A stretch of 37,433 nt of DNA from Planomicrobium okeanokoites. GTDB taxonomy: Bacteria; Bacillota; Bacilli; Bacillales_A; Planococcaceae. The notes beneath the pieces are model-generated. The model had not been told where the DNA came from. It saw nothing but the letters and a program-made list of their open reading frames with translations, and did no database searches. Position 1 is the stretch's first letter, and the number at the start of each line of letters is the position of its first letter. Shown here one piece after another: positions 30,126 to 37,433 of this stretch. The stretch is taken from positions 1 to 37,433 of the forward strand of contig NZ_QQRS01000015.1 in the NCBI RefSeq assembly GCF_003428875.1, written 5' to 3'. The translations under genes and the position numbers were made by a program.

Positions 30126-30143
30126 TTGTCGAATTTTGGCGAA
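30126..30143 (+). promoter_or_regulatory. Tandem Spo0A boxes downstream of the abrB promoter
   Basis: TTGTCGAA (30126-30133) and TTGGCGAA (30136-30143) both fit TGNCGAA and are 10 bp apart, one helical turn. They lie at about +14 to +31, the arrangement known for Spo0A repression of B. subtilis abrB. Confidence 0.7.
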
Positions 30144-30175
30144 AACATCTATAAAATTCAAGGGGGACGAATATT

Positions 30176-30454
30176 ATGAAATCAACAGGTATCGTACGTA
30201 AAGTTGACGAATTGGGCCGTGTAGTTATTCCAATCGAATTGCGCCGCACATTGGGCATCGCAGAGAAAGACGCTTTGGAGATCTATGTCGATGACGACAA
30301 GATCATCTTGAAAAAATATATGCCGAACATGACTTGCGCTGTAACAGGCGAAGTATCAGACGACAACATGAAACTTGTCGGCGGCAAATTGGTCTTGAGT
30401 TCTGAAGGCGCAGAAATGCTGATGAAAGAAATTCAAGGCAACTTGAAAAAATAA
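30176..30454 (+). CDS. abrB: Transition-state regulator AbrB
   Basis: AbrB is a global DNA-binding protein that represses stationary-phase genes during growth. The 92-aa protein has the SpoVT/AbrB swapped-hairpin N-terminal domain MKSTGIVRKVDELGRVVIP with the Arg-rich LRRTLGI segment, and a C-terminal multimerisation domain of full length. AAGGGGG precedes the ATG. It is the only protein gene on the plus strand, as in B. subtilis, and is separated from rsmI by a shared terminator. Tandem Spo0A boxes in its leader suggest repression by Spo0A. Confidence 0.96.
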   Translation: MKSTGIVRKVDELGRVVIPIELRRTLGIAEKDALEIYVDDDKIILKKYMPNMTCAVTGEVSDDNMKLVGGKLVLSSEGAEMLMKEIQGNLKK

Positions 30455-30461
30455 GTTTTTT

Positions 30462-30494
30462 AAAACCGGAGCGCCTGTGGCGCCCCGGTTTTTT
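30462..30494. terminator. Bidirectional terminator between abrB and rsmI
   Basis: AAAACCGG-GCGCC and GGCGC-CCGGTTTT form a stem of about 13 bp with small bulges. T-rich tracts lie on both sides, so it can end transcription of abrB (plus) and of rsmI (minus). Confidence 0.85.
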
Positions 30495-30496
30495 CT

Positions 30497-31366
30497 TTAA
30501 GTGTGATAAGCCTGGTAAACATCCCGTTTCGACAATTTCCGGTCTGCCGAGACTTTTTTGATCGCCTCTTTGGACGAAAGCTGTTCCCGCTCCATCACTT
30601 CTTCGACATGTTCTTCTATTGATAAATCTTCCCACCAGACCGTCGTTTCGACCGGATCCGGTGCCGCATTTCCTTCGATGACGATGCAGAATTCACCGCG
30701 TATTTCATTGGCATCTGCCCAGTCCACCGCTTGTTCCACCGTGCCGCGCAGGAATTCCTCGAATTTCTTGGTCACTTCCCGCGCCAGAACAATCCGGCGC
30801 TCATTGCCGAAATTCTTCTGGATACTTTTCAGGCTTTCCTTCAACCGGTGCGGCGCTTCATAAAAAATAAGCGTCTCGCGGTTTTGGCTCAATAGTTCAA
30901 GTTCAGCCTGGCGCTCTTTTTTACCCCGTGACAGGAAGCCGTAGAACTGGAATGGCTGAGGCGCAATGCCGGAAGCAATGAGCGCACTGAGCGCTGCATT
31001 GGCTCCGGGAATCGGCACGACCGGAAAGCCTTCCGCTATCGCCCGCTTCACGATATCTTCACCCGGGTCGGATATGCACGGCATGCCAGCATCGCTGACA
31101 AGCGCCACAGATCTGCCTTCTTCCAGATAGCCGAGTATTTTATGGCCGCCGCTTTCCTGATTATGCTCATGATAGCTGACCAGCTTTGTTTGAATATCAA
31201 AGTAATTGCACAATTTTTTTGTATTTCTCGTGTCTTCCGCTGCGATGATATCGACTTCTTTCAAAATGCGCAGCGCACGGACCGTCATGTCTTCGAGATT
31301 GCCGATCGGCGTCGCAACGAGGTATAAAGTTGCTGTTGTTTCCTGAAAACTTTTTTGGGATTTCAT
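30497..31366 (-). CDS. rsmI: 16S rRNA cytidine-1402 2'-O-methyltransferase
   Basis: RsmI methylates the ribose of C1402 in the ribosomal P site using SAM. The 289-aa protein has the tetrapyrrole methylase-like fold: LYLVATPIGNLEDMTVRAL, AEDTRNT, ALVSDAGMPCISDPG and VPIPGANAALSALIASG. Its ATG overlaps the stop of the GIY-YIG gene by 1 nt (TGATG), so it is translationally coupled. It ends the trmN6-yazA-rsmI run in front of abrB, the same order as yabB-yazA-yabC in B. subtilis. Confidence 0.95.
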   Translation of the reverse strand: MKSQKSFQETTATLYLVATPIGNLEDMTVRALRILKEVDIIAAEDTRNTKKLCNYFDIQTKLVSYHEHNQESGGHKILGYLEEGRSVALVSDAGMPCISDPGEDIVKRAIAEGFPVVPIPGANAALSALIASGIAPQPFQFYGFLSRGKKERQAELELLSQNRETLIFYEAPHRLKESLKSIQKNFGNERRIVLAREVTKKFEEFLRGTVEQAVDWADANEIRGEFCIVIEGNAAPDPVETTVWWEDLSIEEHVEEVMEREQLSSKEAIKKVSADRKLSKRDVYQAYHT

Positions 31367-31632
31367 CAGGCCTGCTCCTTCCCTTCAGCAATATAACGGA
31401 TTTTTTTCACTTTCGTTAATTGCTTGAAGGCATATTCCGCCTTCATCGCTTCCGGTTTTGTTTCAAATTCTTCGGAATGGATCATTTTCACCGGCCCTCT
31501 CGCGCGGGTGTATTTCGCGCCTTTGCCGGCATTATGCGTCTCCAGCCGTTTCTGCAAATCATTAGTATAGCCAGCGTAATAGGAATTATCGGCACATTCA
31601 AGGACATAGAAATAATGGCTATTTGTCTCCAT
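31366..31632 (-). CDS. yazA: GIY-YIG domain protein (YazA/UPF0213)
   Basis: This 88-aa protein is a bare GIY-YIG nuclease-superfamily domain: [19 protein letters not shown] contains the GIY and YIG equivalents, followed by an Arg in LQKRLETHN and a Glu in KAEYAFKQL. Single-domain YazA-type proteins are common beside rsmI, but their substrate is unknown. I chose the ATG at 31632, which overlaps the end of trmN6 by 14 nt. The frame is open 17 codons further upstream, inside trmN6, without support. Confidence 0.88.
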   Translation of the reverse strand: METNSHYFYVLECADNSYYAGYTNDLQKRLETHNAGKGAKYTRARGPVKMIHSEEFETKPEAMKAEYAFKQLTKVKKIRYIAEGKEQA

Positions 31633-32356
31633 AAAGCATTTCCCGCACTTCTTCCGTATATTCCCCGTCGTCTCCGTAGACAATCAACGGCGGTAGGATT
31701 TTCAGATCAGGCTTGCCGTCTTTTATTCCTTCAATCAATAAAGTATTAGCTTCTTTCCCGGCTTTCGGATAGACCAGCCGCACACGTTTCGGCTCCAGCC
31801 GGTTAGCACGCATGGCGGTGATCAGGTCGATCAGCCGTCCTGAGCGGTGCACAAAGGCCGCTTTGCCGCCCTGCTTCAATAACTGGCTGGCAGAACGCAC
31901 CGCCTCGTCCAGCGTCAAATGGAGCTCATGGCGCGCAATCGCCATATGTTCACTGATATTCTTATCGCTCATATTATCCGCAGGGAAATACGGCGGGTTG
32001 CATGTCACCACATCGTATTTCTCAAAACCCAGCGTTTCCGGAATCGTTTTGACATCCCCCTGCAAAATGCTGATCTGTTCCTCCAGCCCGTTATAGGCCA
32101 CACTGCGATTGGCCATATGCACTAACCGCTCCTGCAGCTCAACCCCAATGATCTGTGATTCCGTCCGAGCGCTTAAAAATAGCGGAATCGCCCCGTTTCC
32201 TGTACATAAATCCACAATCTTCCCGCGTTTCAACGGCACATAAGCGAACCGCGCCAACAACACCGCATCGAGTGAAAACGAAAATACGGATGGGCTTTGA
32301 ATGATCCGCAATTCCTCCGCCAATAAATAATCCAGCCGTTCGTCGTCCAACAGCAT
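31619..32356 (-). CDS. trmN6: tRNA adenine-N6 methyltransferase family protein (TrmN6/YabB)
   Basis: The 245-aa protein is a class I SAM methyltransferase with motif [16 protein letters not shown] and the N6-adenine motif CNPPYFP. The E. coli relative methylates A37 of tRNA-Val, but the substrate here is assigned only by family. I chose the ATG at 32356, preceded by GGAGGAG. That site lies directly downstream of a terminator-like hairpin, so expression depends on readthrough from yabA or on a promoter within yabA. It is coupled to the next gene by overlap. Confidence 0.9.
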   Translation of the reverse strand: MLLDDERLDYLLAEELRIIQSPSVFSFSLDAVLLARFAYVPLKRGKIVDLCTGNGAIPLFLSARTESQIIGVELQERLVHMANRSVAYNGLEEQISILQGDVKTIPETLGFEKYDVVTCNPPYFPADNMSDKNISEHMAIARHELHLTLDEAVRSASQLLKQGGKAAFVHRSGRLIDLITAMRANRLEPKRVRLVYPKAGKEANTLLIEGIKDGKPDLKILPPLIVYGDDGEYTEEVREMLYGDK

Positions 32357-32370
32357 ATTTTCAACTCCTC

Positions 32371-32414
32371 CACAAAACAAAAAGCTGCCGCCACGCAAAG
32401 TGACGGAAGCTTTT
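32371..32414 (-). terminator. Terminator or attenuator between yabA and trmN6
   Basis: A 15-nt arm (32400-32414) pairs with 32380-32394 with one mismatch, including AAAAGCT/AGCTTTT and GTCAC/GTGGC, and is followed by TTTTTGTTTTG. The GGAGGAG site of trmN6 follows at once, leaving no room for a promoter. Confidence 0.75.
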
Positions 32415-32427
32415 GTTGAATTTGCCA

Positions 32428-32790
32428 TCAATTCTGCTTGTTTAAAAATGAAAGGCAGAACAGGCAATCATCACCTTTTCGGGAACTGCCAAAATGTACA
32501 TGGCAGACATGATAGCCTTCGTGATAAAGGCGGGCCAGATTATCATAACCTTCGCCGATATCCATGACCGCTCTTTCGAGTTTAACAGGATCCACAGCCG
32601 CTGCAGCTTCCGGAACCGCTTCATGAAGCTCATCCAGGCGCGCACGCAAATGATGATTTTCCAGCTGAAGCGCATGATGTTCTTCCATCGTATGCGCCAC
32701 CACTGCTTTCAATTCACGGAACTGCTGCTGCATCGATTCCAGCTGCTGTTCAAAATCCATCACTGTATCCAAAAAGTTCTTATCTTTCAC
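32428..32790 (-). CDS. yabA: Replication initiation control protein YabA
   Basis: YabA binds DnaA and the sliding clamp DnaN and prevents over-initiation at oriC. The 120-aa protein has an N-terminal leucine-zipper coiled coil (about 8-60), an Ala/Val/Pro linker and a C-terminal zinc domain with HVCHVHFG and CLFC. I chose the GTG at 32790, well spaced from GAGGTGG and giving the family-like start (V/M)KDKNFLD. A GTG at 32799 overlaps that site. It follows ricT by about 10 nt, and holB encodes another replisome part nearby. Confidence 0.93.
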   Translation of the reverse strand: MKDKNFLDTVMDFEQQLESMQQQFRELKAVVAHTMEEHHALQLENHHLRARLDELHEAVPEAAAAVDPVKLERAVMDIGEGYDNLARLYHEGYHVCHVHFGSSRKGDDCLFCLSFLNKQN

Positions 32791-32800
32791 CCCAACCACC

Positions 32801-33613
32801 TCACGCTCTCGTTCCTTGGTCCATTATCTCACTTAATGCATATTCAAGTGTCTGTTCCTGCTCAGAAAGGCGGATTTTCAATACGCGTTCTAGAATATTC
32901 ATGCCGACAACACGTCCTTCGCCATCCGGAGTCGCAACCCGGGTGCCGACATCCGGCATTTCTTTTTTCGCTTGCTCATATTCATCGTTCTCGTATTTCA
33001 GGCAGCACATCAAGCGTCCGCACAGACCTGAAATTTTAGACGGATTCAAGGACAGATTCTGGTCTTTTGCCATCTTGATCGAAACCGGTTCAAAATCACC
33101 CAGAAATGTCGAACAGCAAAGCATGCGTCCGCATGGTCCGATGCCGCCGAGCATTTTCGCTTCATCTCTTACACCGATTTGGCGAAGTTCGATGCGCGTC
33201 CGGAATATTGACGCCAGATCCTTAACAAGGTTCCGGAAATCGACGCGGCCTTCCGCAGTGAAATAAAATATCACTTTATTGCGGTCAAATGTATATTCCA
33301 CATCAACCAGTTTCATATCGAGCCGATGTTCTTCAATCTTGCCTGTACCTGTTTCAAATGCGCGCTGCGCTTCCTGGCGGTTATCTTCCACCTGCTGGCG
33401 GTCGCGTTCACTTGCTACACGCACAACTTGCTTCAGCGGCAATACGACATCGTTTTCGCCGACCGTCTTGACCGGTACGACCACTTTTCCATATTCCACT
33501 CCACGAGCTGTTTCAACGATGACATAATCATCTTTTTCGATCGTAAATTCACCTGGATCGAAATAATATATTTTACCCGCTTTTTTAAAGCGGACACCTA
33601 TGACATTATACAA
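32801..33613 (-). CDS. ricT: PSP1-domain protein RicT (YaaT)
   Basis: RicT forms the Y-complex with RicA and RicF, which carries Fe-S clusters and directs RNase Y in maturing certain operon mRNAs; in B. subtilis it affects biofilm, competence and sporulation. The 270-aa protein has the PSP1 C-terminal domain and conserved Cys motifs [11 protein letters not shown] and [12 protein letters not shown]. The start is a TTG, with GGAGGGG inside the holB end as ribosome-binding site. Only 3 nt separate the two genes, so they are coupled. The partners are not in this window. Confidence 0.94.
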   Translation of the reverse strand: MYNVIGVRFKKAGKIYYFDPGEFTIEKDDYVIVETARGVEYGKVVVPVKTVGENDVVLPLKQVVRVASERDRQQVEDNRQEAQRAFETGTGKIEEHRLDMKLVDVEYTFDRNKVIFYFTAEGRVDFRNLVKDLASIFRTRIELRQIGVRDEAKMLGGIGPCGRMLCCSTFLGDFEPVSIKMAKDQNLSLNPSKISGLCGRLMCCLKYENDEYEQAKKEMPDVGTRVATPDGEGRVVGMNILERVLKIRLSEQEQTLEYALSEIMDQGTRA

Positions 33614-33616
33614 TTT

Positions 33617-34609
33617 TTACCCCTCCCGCAGATTCAGCATTAATTGCTCCATCAGCAGCGTTCGGTTCATATTGCGAGGCAATTGCTGTTTGGCCTGTAA
33701 TATGGCCTGCAGCTGTTTTGACAACACAGTAAAAGAACGCTGAAGAGCCATCTGCTTCCAAGTTTCTTCCATGTCTGGATACGTTCTTGCTGTCTCGAGT
33801 CCTGCCTTTACCGAAGCAATGTCCCGATATGCAAATAATAACATGTCCAGGCCTCTTTCGGTATCTTCTTTTTCCTTAAACAACGGAAGCCAGTCGGACT
33901 GCAGCATGAGAAGTGCCTCGTGTACATTGTTGCTGACCACTTCCACCAGCTTCAAAACTGTTTTTCTTGCCTGTGGAAATTGTTCATCCGCACTGAGTGC
34001 CAGCGCTTCTTCTTCACTTTGCGTCAGCATGCTGACCGTTGCGGCCATAGAAGCCGTCATGCCGCCCGCAATAAGCTTTTCCATTAGTACAGGCCGTGAC
34101 AGCGGTTGAAACGATACAAGCTGGCAACGGGAACGGATTGTGCTCATGATGGCATTCAGCCGTTCTGTCTGAAGAATAGCGGTGACATTGAATTCCGGTT
34201 CCTCTAAAAACTTCAGCAAAGCGTTGGCGGAAGCATTATTCATCCGGTCCGCTTCCTGAATGACATATATTTTCCGGCCTGTATTCAAACCGGTTTTATT
34301 CATTGAATAAATCAGTTCACGGATCTGGTCGATTTTGATGTTTTGGCCATCCGGCTCAATAAACACGATATTCGGGTGATTCCCGGAGTCATATAATTGG
34401 CAACTTCTGCATGTTCCACATGGAACATTTTGCTGCGGATTTTCGCAAAGCAGCAGCTTCACAAAAAAATGCGTTACTTCTTTTATTCCTGAACCGGCAG
34501 GCCCTTCAAAAAGGAAGGCATGTGCCAGCCGGTCTTTTTCAAAAGCTCCTTGCAGCCTCTTCATCACAATCGGCTGCATCTGCTCGAATTCTTCGGTTGT
34601 CATCTGCAC
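33617..34609 (-). CDS. holB: DNA polymerase III subunit delta'
   Basis: HolB is the delta' subunit of the clamp-loader complex. The 330-aa protein has the AAA+ core with a changed P-loop (GPAGSGIKE, Ile before Lys), a four-Cys zinc module (CENPQQNVPCGTCRSC) and the SRC motif in STIRSRCQLV that serves as an arginine finger for the neighbouring subunit. delta' commonly does not hydrolyse ATP, so the P-loop change is not alarming. The GTG at 34609 is 7 nt from GAAGG; an ATG two codons later is also possible. yaaR, between darA and holB in B. subtilis, is missing. Confidence 0.94.
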   Translation of the reverse strand: MQMTTEEFEQMQPIVMKRLQGAFEKDRLAHAFLFEGPAGSGIKEVTHFFVKLLLCENPQQNVPCGTCRSCQLYDSGNHPNIVFIEPDGQNIKIDQIRELIYSMNKTGLNTGRKIYVIQEADRMNNASANALLKFLEEPEFNVTAILQTERLNAIMSTIRSRCQLVSFQPLSRPVLMEKLIAGGMTASMAATVSMLTQSEEEALALSADEQFPQARKTVLKLVEVVSNNVHEALLMLQSDWLPLFKEKEDTERGLDMLLFAYRDIASVKAGLETARTYPDMEETWKQMALQRSFTVLSKQLQAILQAKQQLPRNMNRTLLMEQLMLNLREG

Positions 34610-34630
34610 AAGCTCACCTTCCGCCTTTTT

Positions 34631-34661
34631 AAAAAAATCCCGTGTTCCAAGGGAGCACGGG
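34631..34661 (-). terminator. darA terminator
   Basis: CCCGTG/CACGGG (34639-34644 with 34656-34661) plus inner TTCC/GGGA pairing, followed by ATTTTTTT on the minus strand. It separates darA from holB. Confidence 0.8.
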
Positions 34662-34689
34662 TGTCATGTATTTCATCGTTAAACGCTGC

Positions 34690-35025
<336 letters not shown>

Positions 35026-35057
35026 TCACTCCTTTTTATTGGTGTTTCTTCTATATA

Positions 35058-35066
35058 ATTATAACA
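35058..35066 (-). promoter_or_regulatory. Extended -10 promoter of darA
   Basis: TGTTATAAT on the minus strand is a perfect extended -10 (TATAAT at 35058-35063) with a poor -35. The start would be about 32 nt before the darA ATG. Confidence 0.6.
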
Positions 35067-35077
35067 CGAACAATTAA

Positions 35078-35722
35078 TTACGCTGTATAACTTTCCATGC
35101 CTTTTTTAATCGCTGCCAGTGCTGCCGCCACAACTTCTTCCGGCTCTTTGGAAGCATCGATTCTGACAATGCGATCGGGATATCGGCGTGAAACCTCCTG
35201 GTAGCCCTCATACACTTTTAGGTGGAAAGGTAATTTCTCCATATCCAAGCGGTTCTGTTCCCTTCCGCTGTTTGCCGCAATCCTTTGCAGACCGATTTCA
35301 GGCGGCACATCAAATAATAAGGTCAAATCCGGCCAAGTGTCTTGAATCGCGAATTCATTGATGGAAAGAACTTCATCAATGCCAAGGCCGCGCGCATGCC
35401 CCTGGTAAGCCAGAGAACTGTCGATAAAGCGGTCGCAGAGCACCACTTTCCCCTGCTGCAGAGCTGGTACCACTTTCTCAACGAGATGCTGTCGCCGGGC
35501 GGCTGCATAAAGAAGCGCTTCTGTACGCCCGTCCATTGCCGTGTGGTTTTTATTTAAAATCACCTCACGGATCTTTTCAGCAATCTCAATGCCTCCCGGT
35601 TCCCGCGTCAAAACAGCCTCGATACCTAAAGGCTGCAATTGTTTCATCAACTGCTCAATAGCTGTCGTCTTGCCAGCTCCTTCAGGCCCTTCAATCGTAA
35701 TAAAATATCCTGGTTTGTTCAT
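35078..35722 (-). CDS. tmk: Thymidylate kinase
   Basis: Tmk phosphorylates dTMP to dTDP for DNA synthesis. The 214-aa protein has the P-loop GPEGAGKT at 12-19, the DRF motif in [13 protein letters not shown] and a LID segment with Arg residues in [10 protein letters not shown]. The ATG overlaps the stop of the upstream decarboxylase-like gene by 4 nt (ATGA), so the two are coupled. No terminator is seen after it, and darA follows with its own promoter. The order yaaO-tmk-yaaQ is as in B. subtilis. Confidence 0.96.
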   Translation of the reverse strand: MNKPGYFITIEGPEGAGKTTAIEQLMKQLQPLGIEAVLTREPGGIEIAEKIREVILNKNHTAMDGRTEALLYAAARRQHLVEKVVPALQQGKVVLCDRFIDSSLAYQGHARGLGIDEVLSINEFAIQDTWPDLTLLFDVPPEIGLQRIAANSGREQNRLDMEKLPFHLKVYEGYQEVSRRYPDRIVRIDASKEPEEVVAAALAAIKKGMESYTA

Positions 35723-37155
35723 TCGTCGTTTCCTCCATGCTGTATGACCAAAAGTTGCTTTTCAGCCAGATTATGTTCACCTTGGATCACTGCACCTGCT
35801 GCCAAATGATCCATCAATTGCTCCAATTTTACGTGTGTCCATATCTCTCCCGGCAGTGCTAGCGGAACTCCGGGCGGATAGGGAGTGACCATTGCTGCTG
35901 AATGGCGGCCCATCGCTTTTGTATAGGAAATCCATTCCGAATCTGCTAAATCTATCGCTTCATAGGAAATCTCCGGTTCACTGATGGCAATAGGCTCCTG
36001 GCGTGTTACCGGCAGTTCCTTATCCGTCTGCTCTTTTCGAAGTTCTTGTACAGCTTCCCGGATCCGGCTTCTGATTTCCGCAAATGGATAGGTGTGACTT
36101 TGTTTCATTAATGGCAATACCATCACCACTTGCCGTGAATCAGCCATTTCAGCATATACATTCATTTCTTCAAGTTTTCCCTGAAGTCTGAAACCATTAT
36201 ATCCTGTCATCCTCAACATGATTTTGAGCGGATCATGCGCTTCAAAAACTTCAAGCCCTGAAATCGACTGCAGGCTCTCTATAAACAGCTTTCGTTTCTC
36301 TACAAAATGCTGCAGATCCGGTCCGGAATACGTTTGAATATATGCTCTTGCATCATCCAATGAGGCCATGATCAAATAGGAAGGGCTGCTTGATTGGAAC
36401 ATGCGCAGATATTTGCTGACCCTTTTTGCATTAATGCGTTCTTTATTTATATGAAGAAAAGATCCCATCGTCATAGCGGGCAATGTTTTGTGGGCAGACT
36501 GCACTACCGCATCTGCGCCATAAGAGAATGCAGACTTAGGAAATGGCCCACCGGCAAGCAAGTGGGCGCCGTGAGCTTCATCAACCAACACCGGAATATC
36601 GAATAGATGACTGTACTTTATTATTTCTTCTATTTCCGGTCCAGCCATGCCGTAATAATTGGGATAAGTCAAAATCAAAGCTTTCGCTTCCGGATATTGC
36701 TGGATAGCATCTTGCAAGGTTTTGAGTGATACGCCTTCCGCACTTTGGGACGCTTCACTCCATTCGGGCGCGAGGTAAACCGGCCGCAATTTGGCCAATT
36801 CCAACGCATGAAAAATCGATTTATGGGAGTTTCGCTGAACCAGTACACAGTCCCCTTCTTTGCAGACTGCATGAATCATCGCTAGATTTCCGCTTGTTGA
36901 ACCATTCACCAAAAAGAAGCTTTGATCAGCTCCGTAGGCTTCAGCCAGCAAATCCTGGGCTTCTTTAATAGCGCCGTCCGGATAATGCAGATCATCCAAT
37001 CCACTCAATTCAGTTTGATCATACTGTAAAGACGATCGTATTTCATCCGGCAAACCGGATAATTCCCCGTGCTTGTGCCCTGGAACATGAAATGAAACCG
37101 GCCGCTGTTGCTGAAACTTCTTTAACGCTTCCACTAAAGGGCGCCGTTGCGTCAT
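35719..37155 (-). CDS. yaaO: PLP-dependent Orn/Lys/Arg decarboxylase-family protein (YaaO-like)
   Basis: This fold-type I PLP enzyme has the short form of the bacterial ornithine/lysine/arginine decarboxylases. It shows [11 protein letters not shown] near the N-terminus, [13 protein letters not shown] (phosphate binding), [10 protein letters not shown] with the Asp facing the pyridine nitrogen and [13 protein letters not shown] holding the Schiff-base lysine. The substrate cannot be read from sequence; arginine, lysine and ornithine are all possible. I prefer the ATG at 37155 (478 aa), after GAGGATG, starting close to relatives; ATGs at 37164 and 37170 are alternatives. It is coupled to tmk and has its own promoter after the 5S gene. 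Confidence 0.87.
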   Translation of the reverse strand: MTQRRPLVEALKKFQQQRPVSFHVPGHKHGELSGLPDEIRSSLQYDQTELSGLDDLHYPDGAIKEAQDLLAEAYGADQSFFLVNGSTSGNLAMIHAVCKEGDCVLVQRNSHKSIFHALELAKLRPVYLAPEWSEASQSAEGVSLKTLQDAIQQYPEAKALILTYPNYYGMAGPEIEEIIKYSHLFDIPVLVDEAHGAHLLAGGPFPKSAFSYGADAVVQSAHKTLPAMTMGSFLHINKERINAKRVSKYLRMFQSSSPSYLIMASLDDARAYIQTYSGPDLQHFVEKRKLFIESLQSISGLEVFEAHDPLKIMLRMTGYNGFRLQGKLEEMNVYAEMADSRQVVMVLPLMKQSHTYPFAEIRSRIREAVQELRKEQTDKELPVTRQEPIAISEPEISYEAIDLADSEWISYTKAMGRHSAAMVTPYPPGVPLALPGEIWTHVKLEQLMDHLAAGAVIQGEHNLAEKQLLVIQHGGNDE

Positions 37156-37188
37156 ATAATTCATCCTCATATCTTTCTTATTCCTTCT

Positions 37189-37218
37189 ATTATAACGAAC
37201 TTGAGCAGCAATGAGCAA
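37189..37218 (-). promoter_or_regulatory. Candidate promoter of yaaO-tmk
   Basis: Perfect TATAAT (37189-37194) with TTGCTC (37213-37218) at 18-nt spacing. The predicted start is about 25 nt before the chosen ATG. Confidence 0.5.
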
Positions 37219-37268
37219 AGTGGCTTCAATGAAAGCACTTCAGCTGTTCTTTTTATCGGCAAGTGCCT

Positions 37269-37303
37269 TGTCATAAACGTTATTTCCAATAAAGTTTATG
37301 ACA
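37269..37303. repeat. 35-bp near-perfect palindrome between 5S rRNA and yaaO
   Basis: TGTCATAAAC (37269-37278) is exactly complementary to 37294-37303, and TTATT (37280-37284) to 37288-37292, leaving a 3-nt centre and one mismatch. It adjoins the 5S terminator and has no T tract of its own on the minus strand. It may be a second hairpin, an operator or a relic; the sequence does not decide. Confidence 0.55.
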
Positions 37304-37339
37304 AAAAAGGCCGCTACCGCTTGCGCGGTAACGACCTTT
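37303..37339 (-). terminator. rRNA operon terminator
   Basis: A 15-bp stem (37325-37339 with 37306-37320, two G-U type pairs, 4-nt loop) is followed by a T run on the minus strand, just past the 5S 3' end. Confidence 0.88.
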
Positions 37340-37346
37340 CTATCTG

Positions 37347-37433
37347 TGCCCAGCGGCGTCCTACTCTCACAGGGGGAGATCCCCCAACTACCATCGGCGC
37401 AAAAGAGCTTAACTGCCGTGTTCGGGATGGGAA
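37347..37433 (-). rRNA. rrf: 5S ribosomal RNA (partial, 3' part)
   Basis: Read on the minus strand this shows 5S hallmarks: CCCGAACACGG, AGTTAAGCTCTT, GATGGTAGTTGGGGG and GAGAGTAGGACG, ending near CGCTGGGCA. About 87 of roughly 115 nt are present, and the 5' part lies beyond the window. The exact 3' end is uncertain by a few bases. It is the last gene of an rRNA operon reading in the same direction as the neighbouring genes. Confidence 0.95.

Noticed and set aside
33617..34609. Altered P-loop in HolB as a sign of a defective gene
   Set aside because: delta' subunits commonly lack a functional ATP site, and the rest of the protein is complete.

Overview
The window is a conserved, origin-proximal chromosome segment of a Gram-positive Bacillales bacterium. 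Gene content and order follow the Bacillus subtilis run from yaaO-tmk to hslO-cysK, read in reverse. The lack of every sporulation gene expected inside this run, together with the protein sequences, points to a non-sporulating Planococcaceae member such as Planococcus or Planomicrobium. The genus is an inference. The replication origin should lie beyond the right end, so the minus-strand genes run with replication.

Layout from right to left, in the direction of transcription: the 3' part of a 5S rRNA with its terminator; a PLP decarboxylase-like gene, tmk, darA, holB, ricT, yabA, trmN6, a GIY-YIG gene and rsmI; abrB on the opposite strand; metG, tatD and a G5/3D cell-wall gene; rnmV-rsmA; veg; ispE-purR-ridA; spoVG; glmU-prs-ctc; pth-mfd-flippase-mazG-rqcP; divIC; an S1-domain gene; an elongator tRNA-Met on the plus strand; tilS-hpt-ftsH; coaX-hslO-PpiC-cysK. 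Beyond the cysK terminator, the 5' end of a group IIC intron runs off the left edge.

The genes are housekeeping: nucleotide salvage and synthesis (tmk, prs, hpt, purR), rRNA and tRNA processing or modification (rnmV, rsmA, rsmI, trmN6, tilS, pth), replication and repair (holB, yabA, mfd), envelope precursors (glmU, ispE, flippase), division (divIC), proteostasis (ftsH, hslO, PpiC protein) and cofactor or sulfur metabolism (coaX, cysK). No new protein system is visible.

The unusual signals are in the short intergenic regions. At ctc and veg, a long inverted repeat would hide the ribosome-binding site or start codon in transcripts that enter from upstream, but a promoter nested between the arms makes an mRNA lacking the 5' arm. 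Four promoters have their -35 element inside the terminator of the preceding gene. abrB keeps tandem Spo0A boxes, spoVG a sigma-H-type promoter and ctc a sigma-B promoter, although spoIIE, spoVT, fin, yabG, sspF, yabP and yabQ are missing from their usual places.
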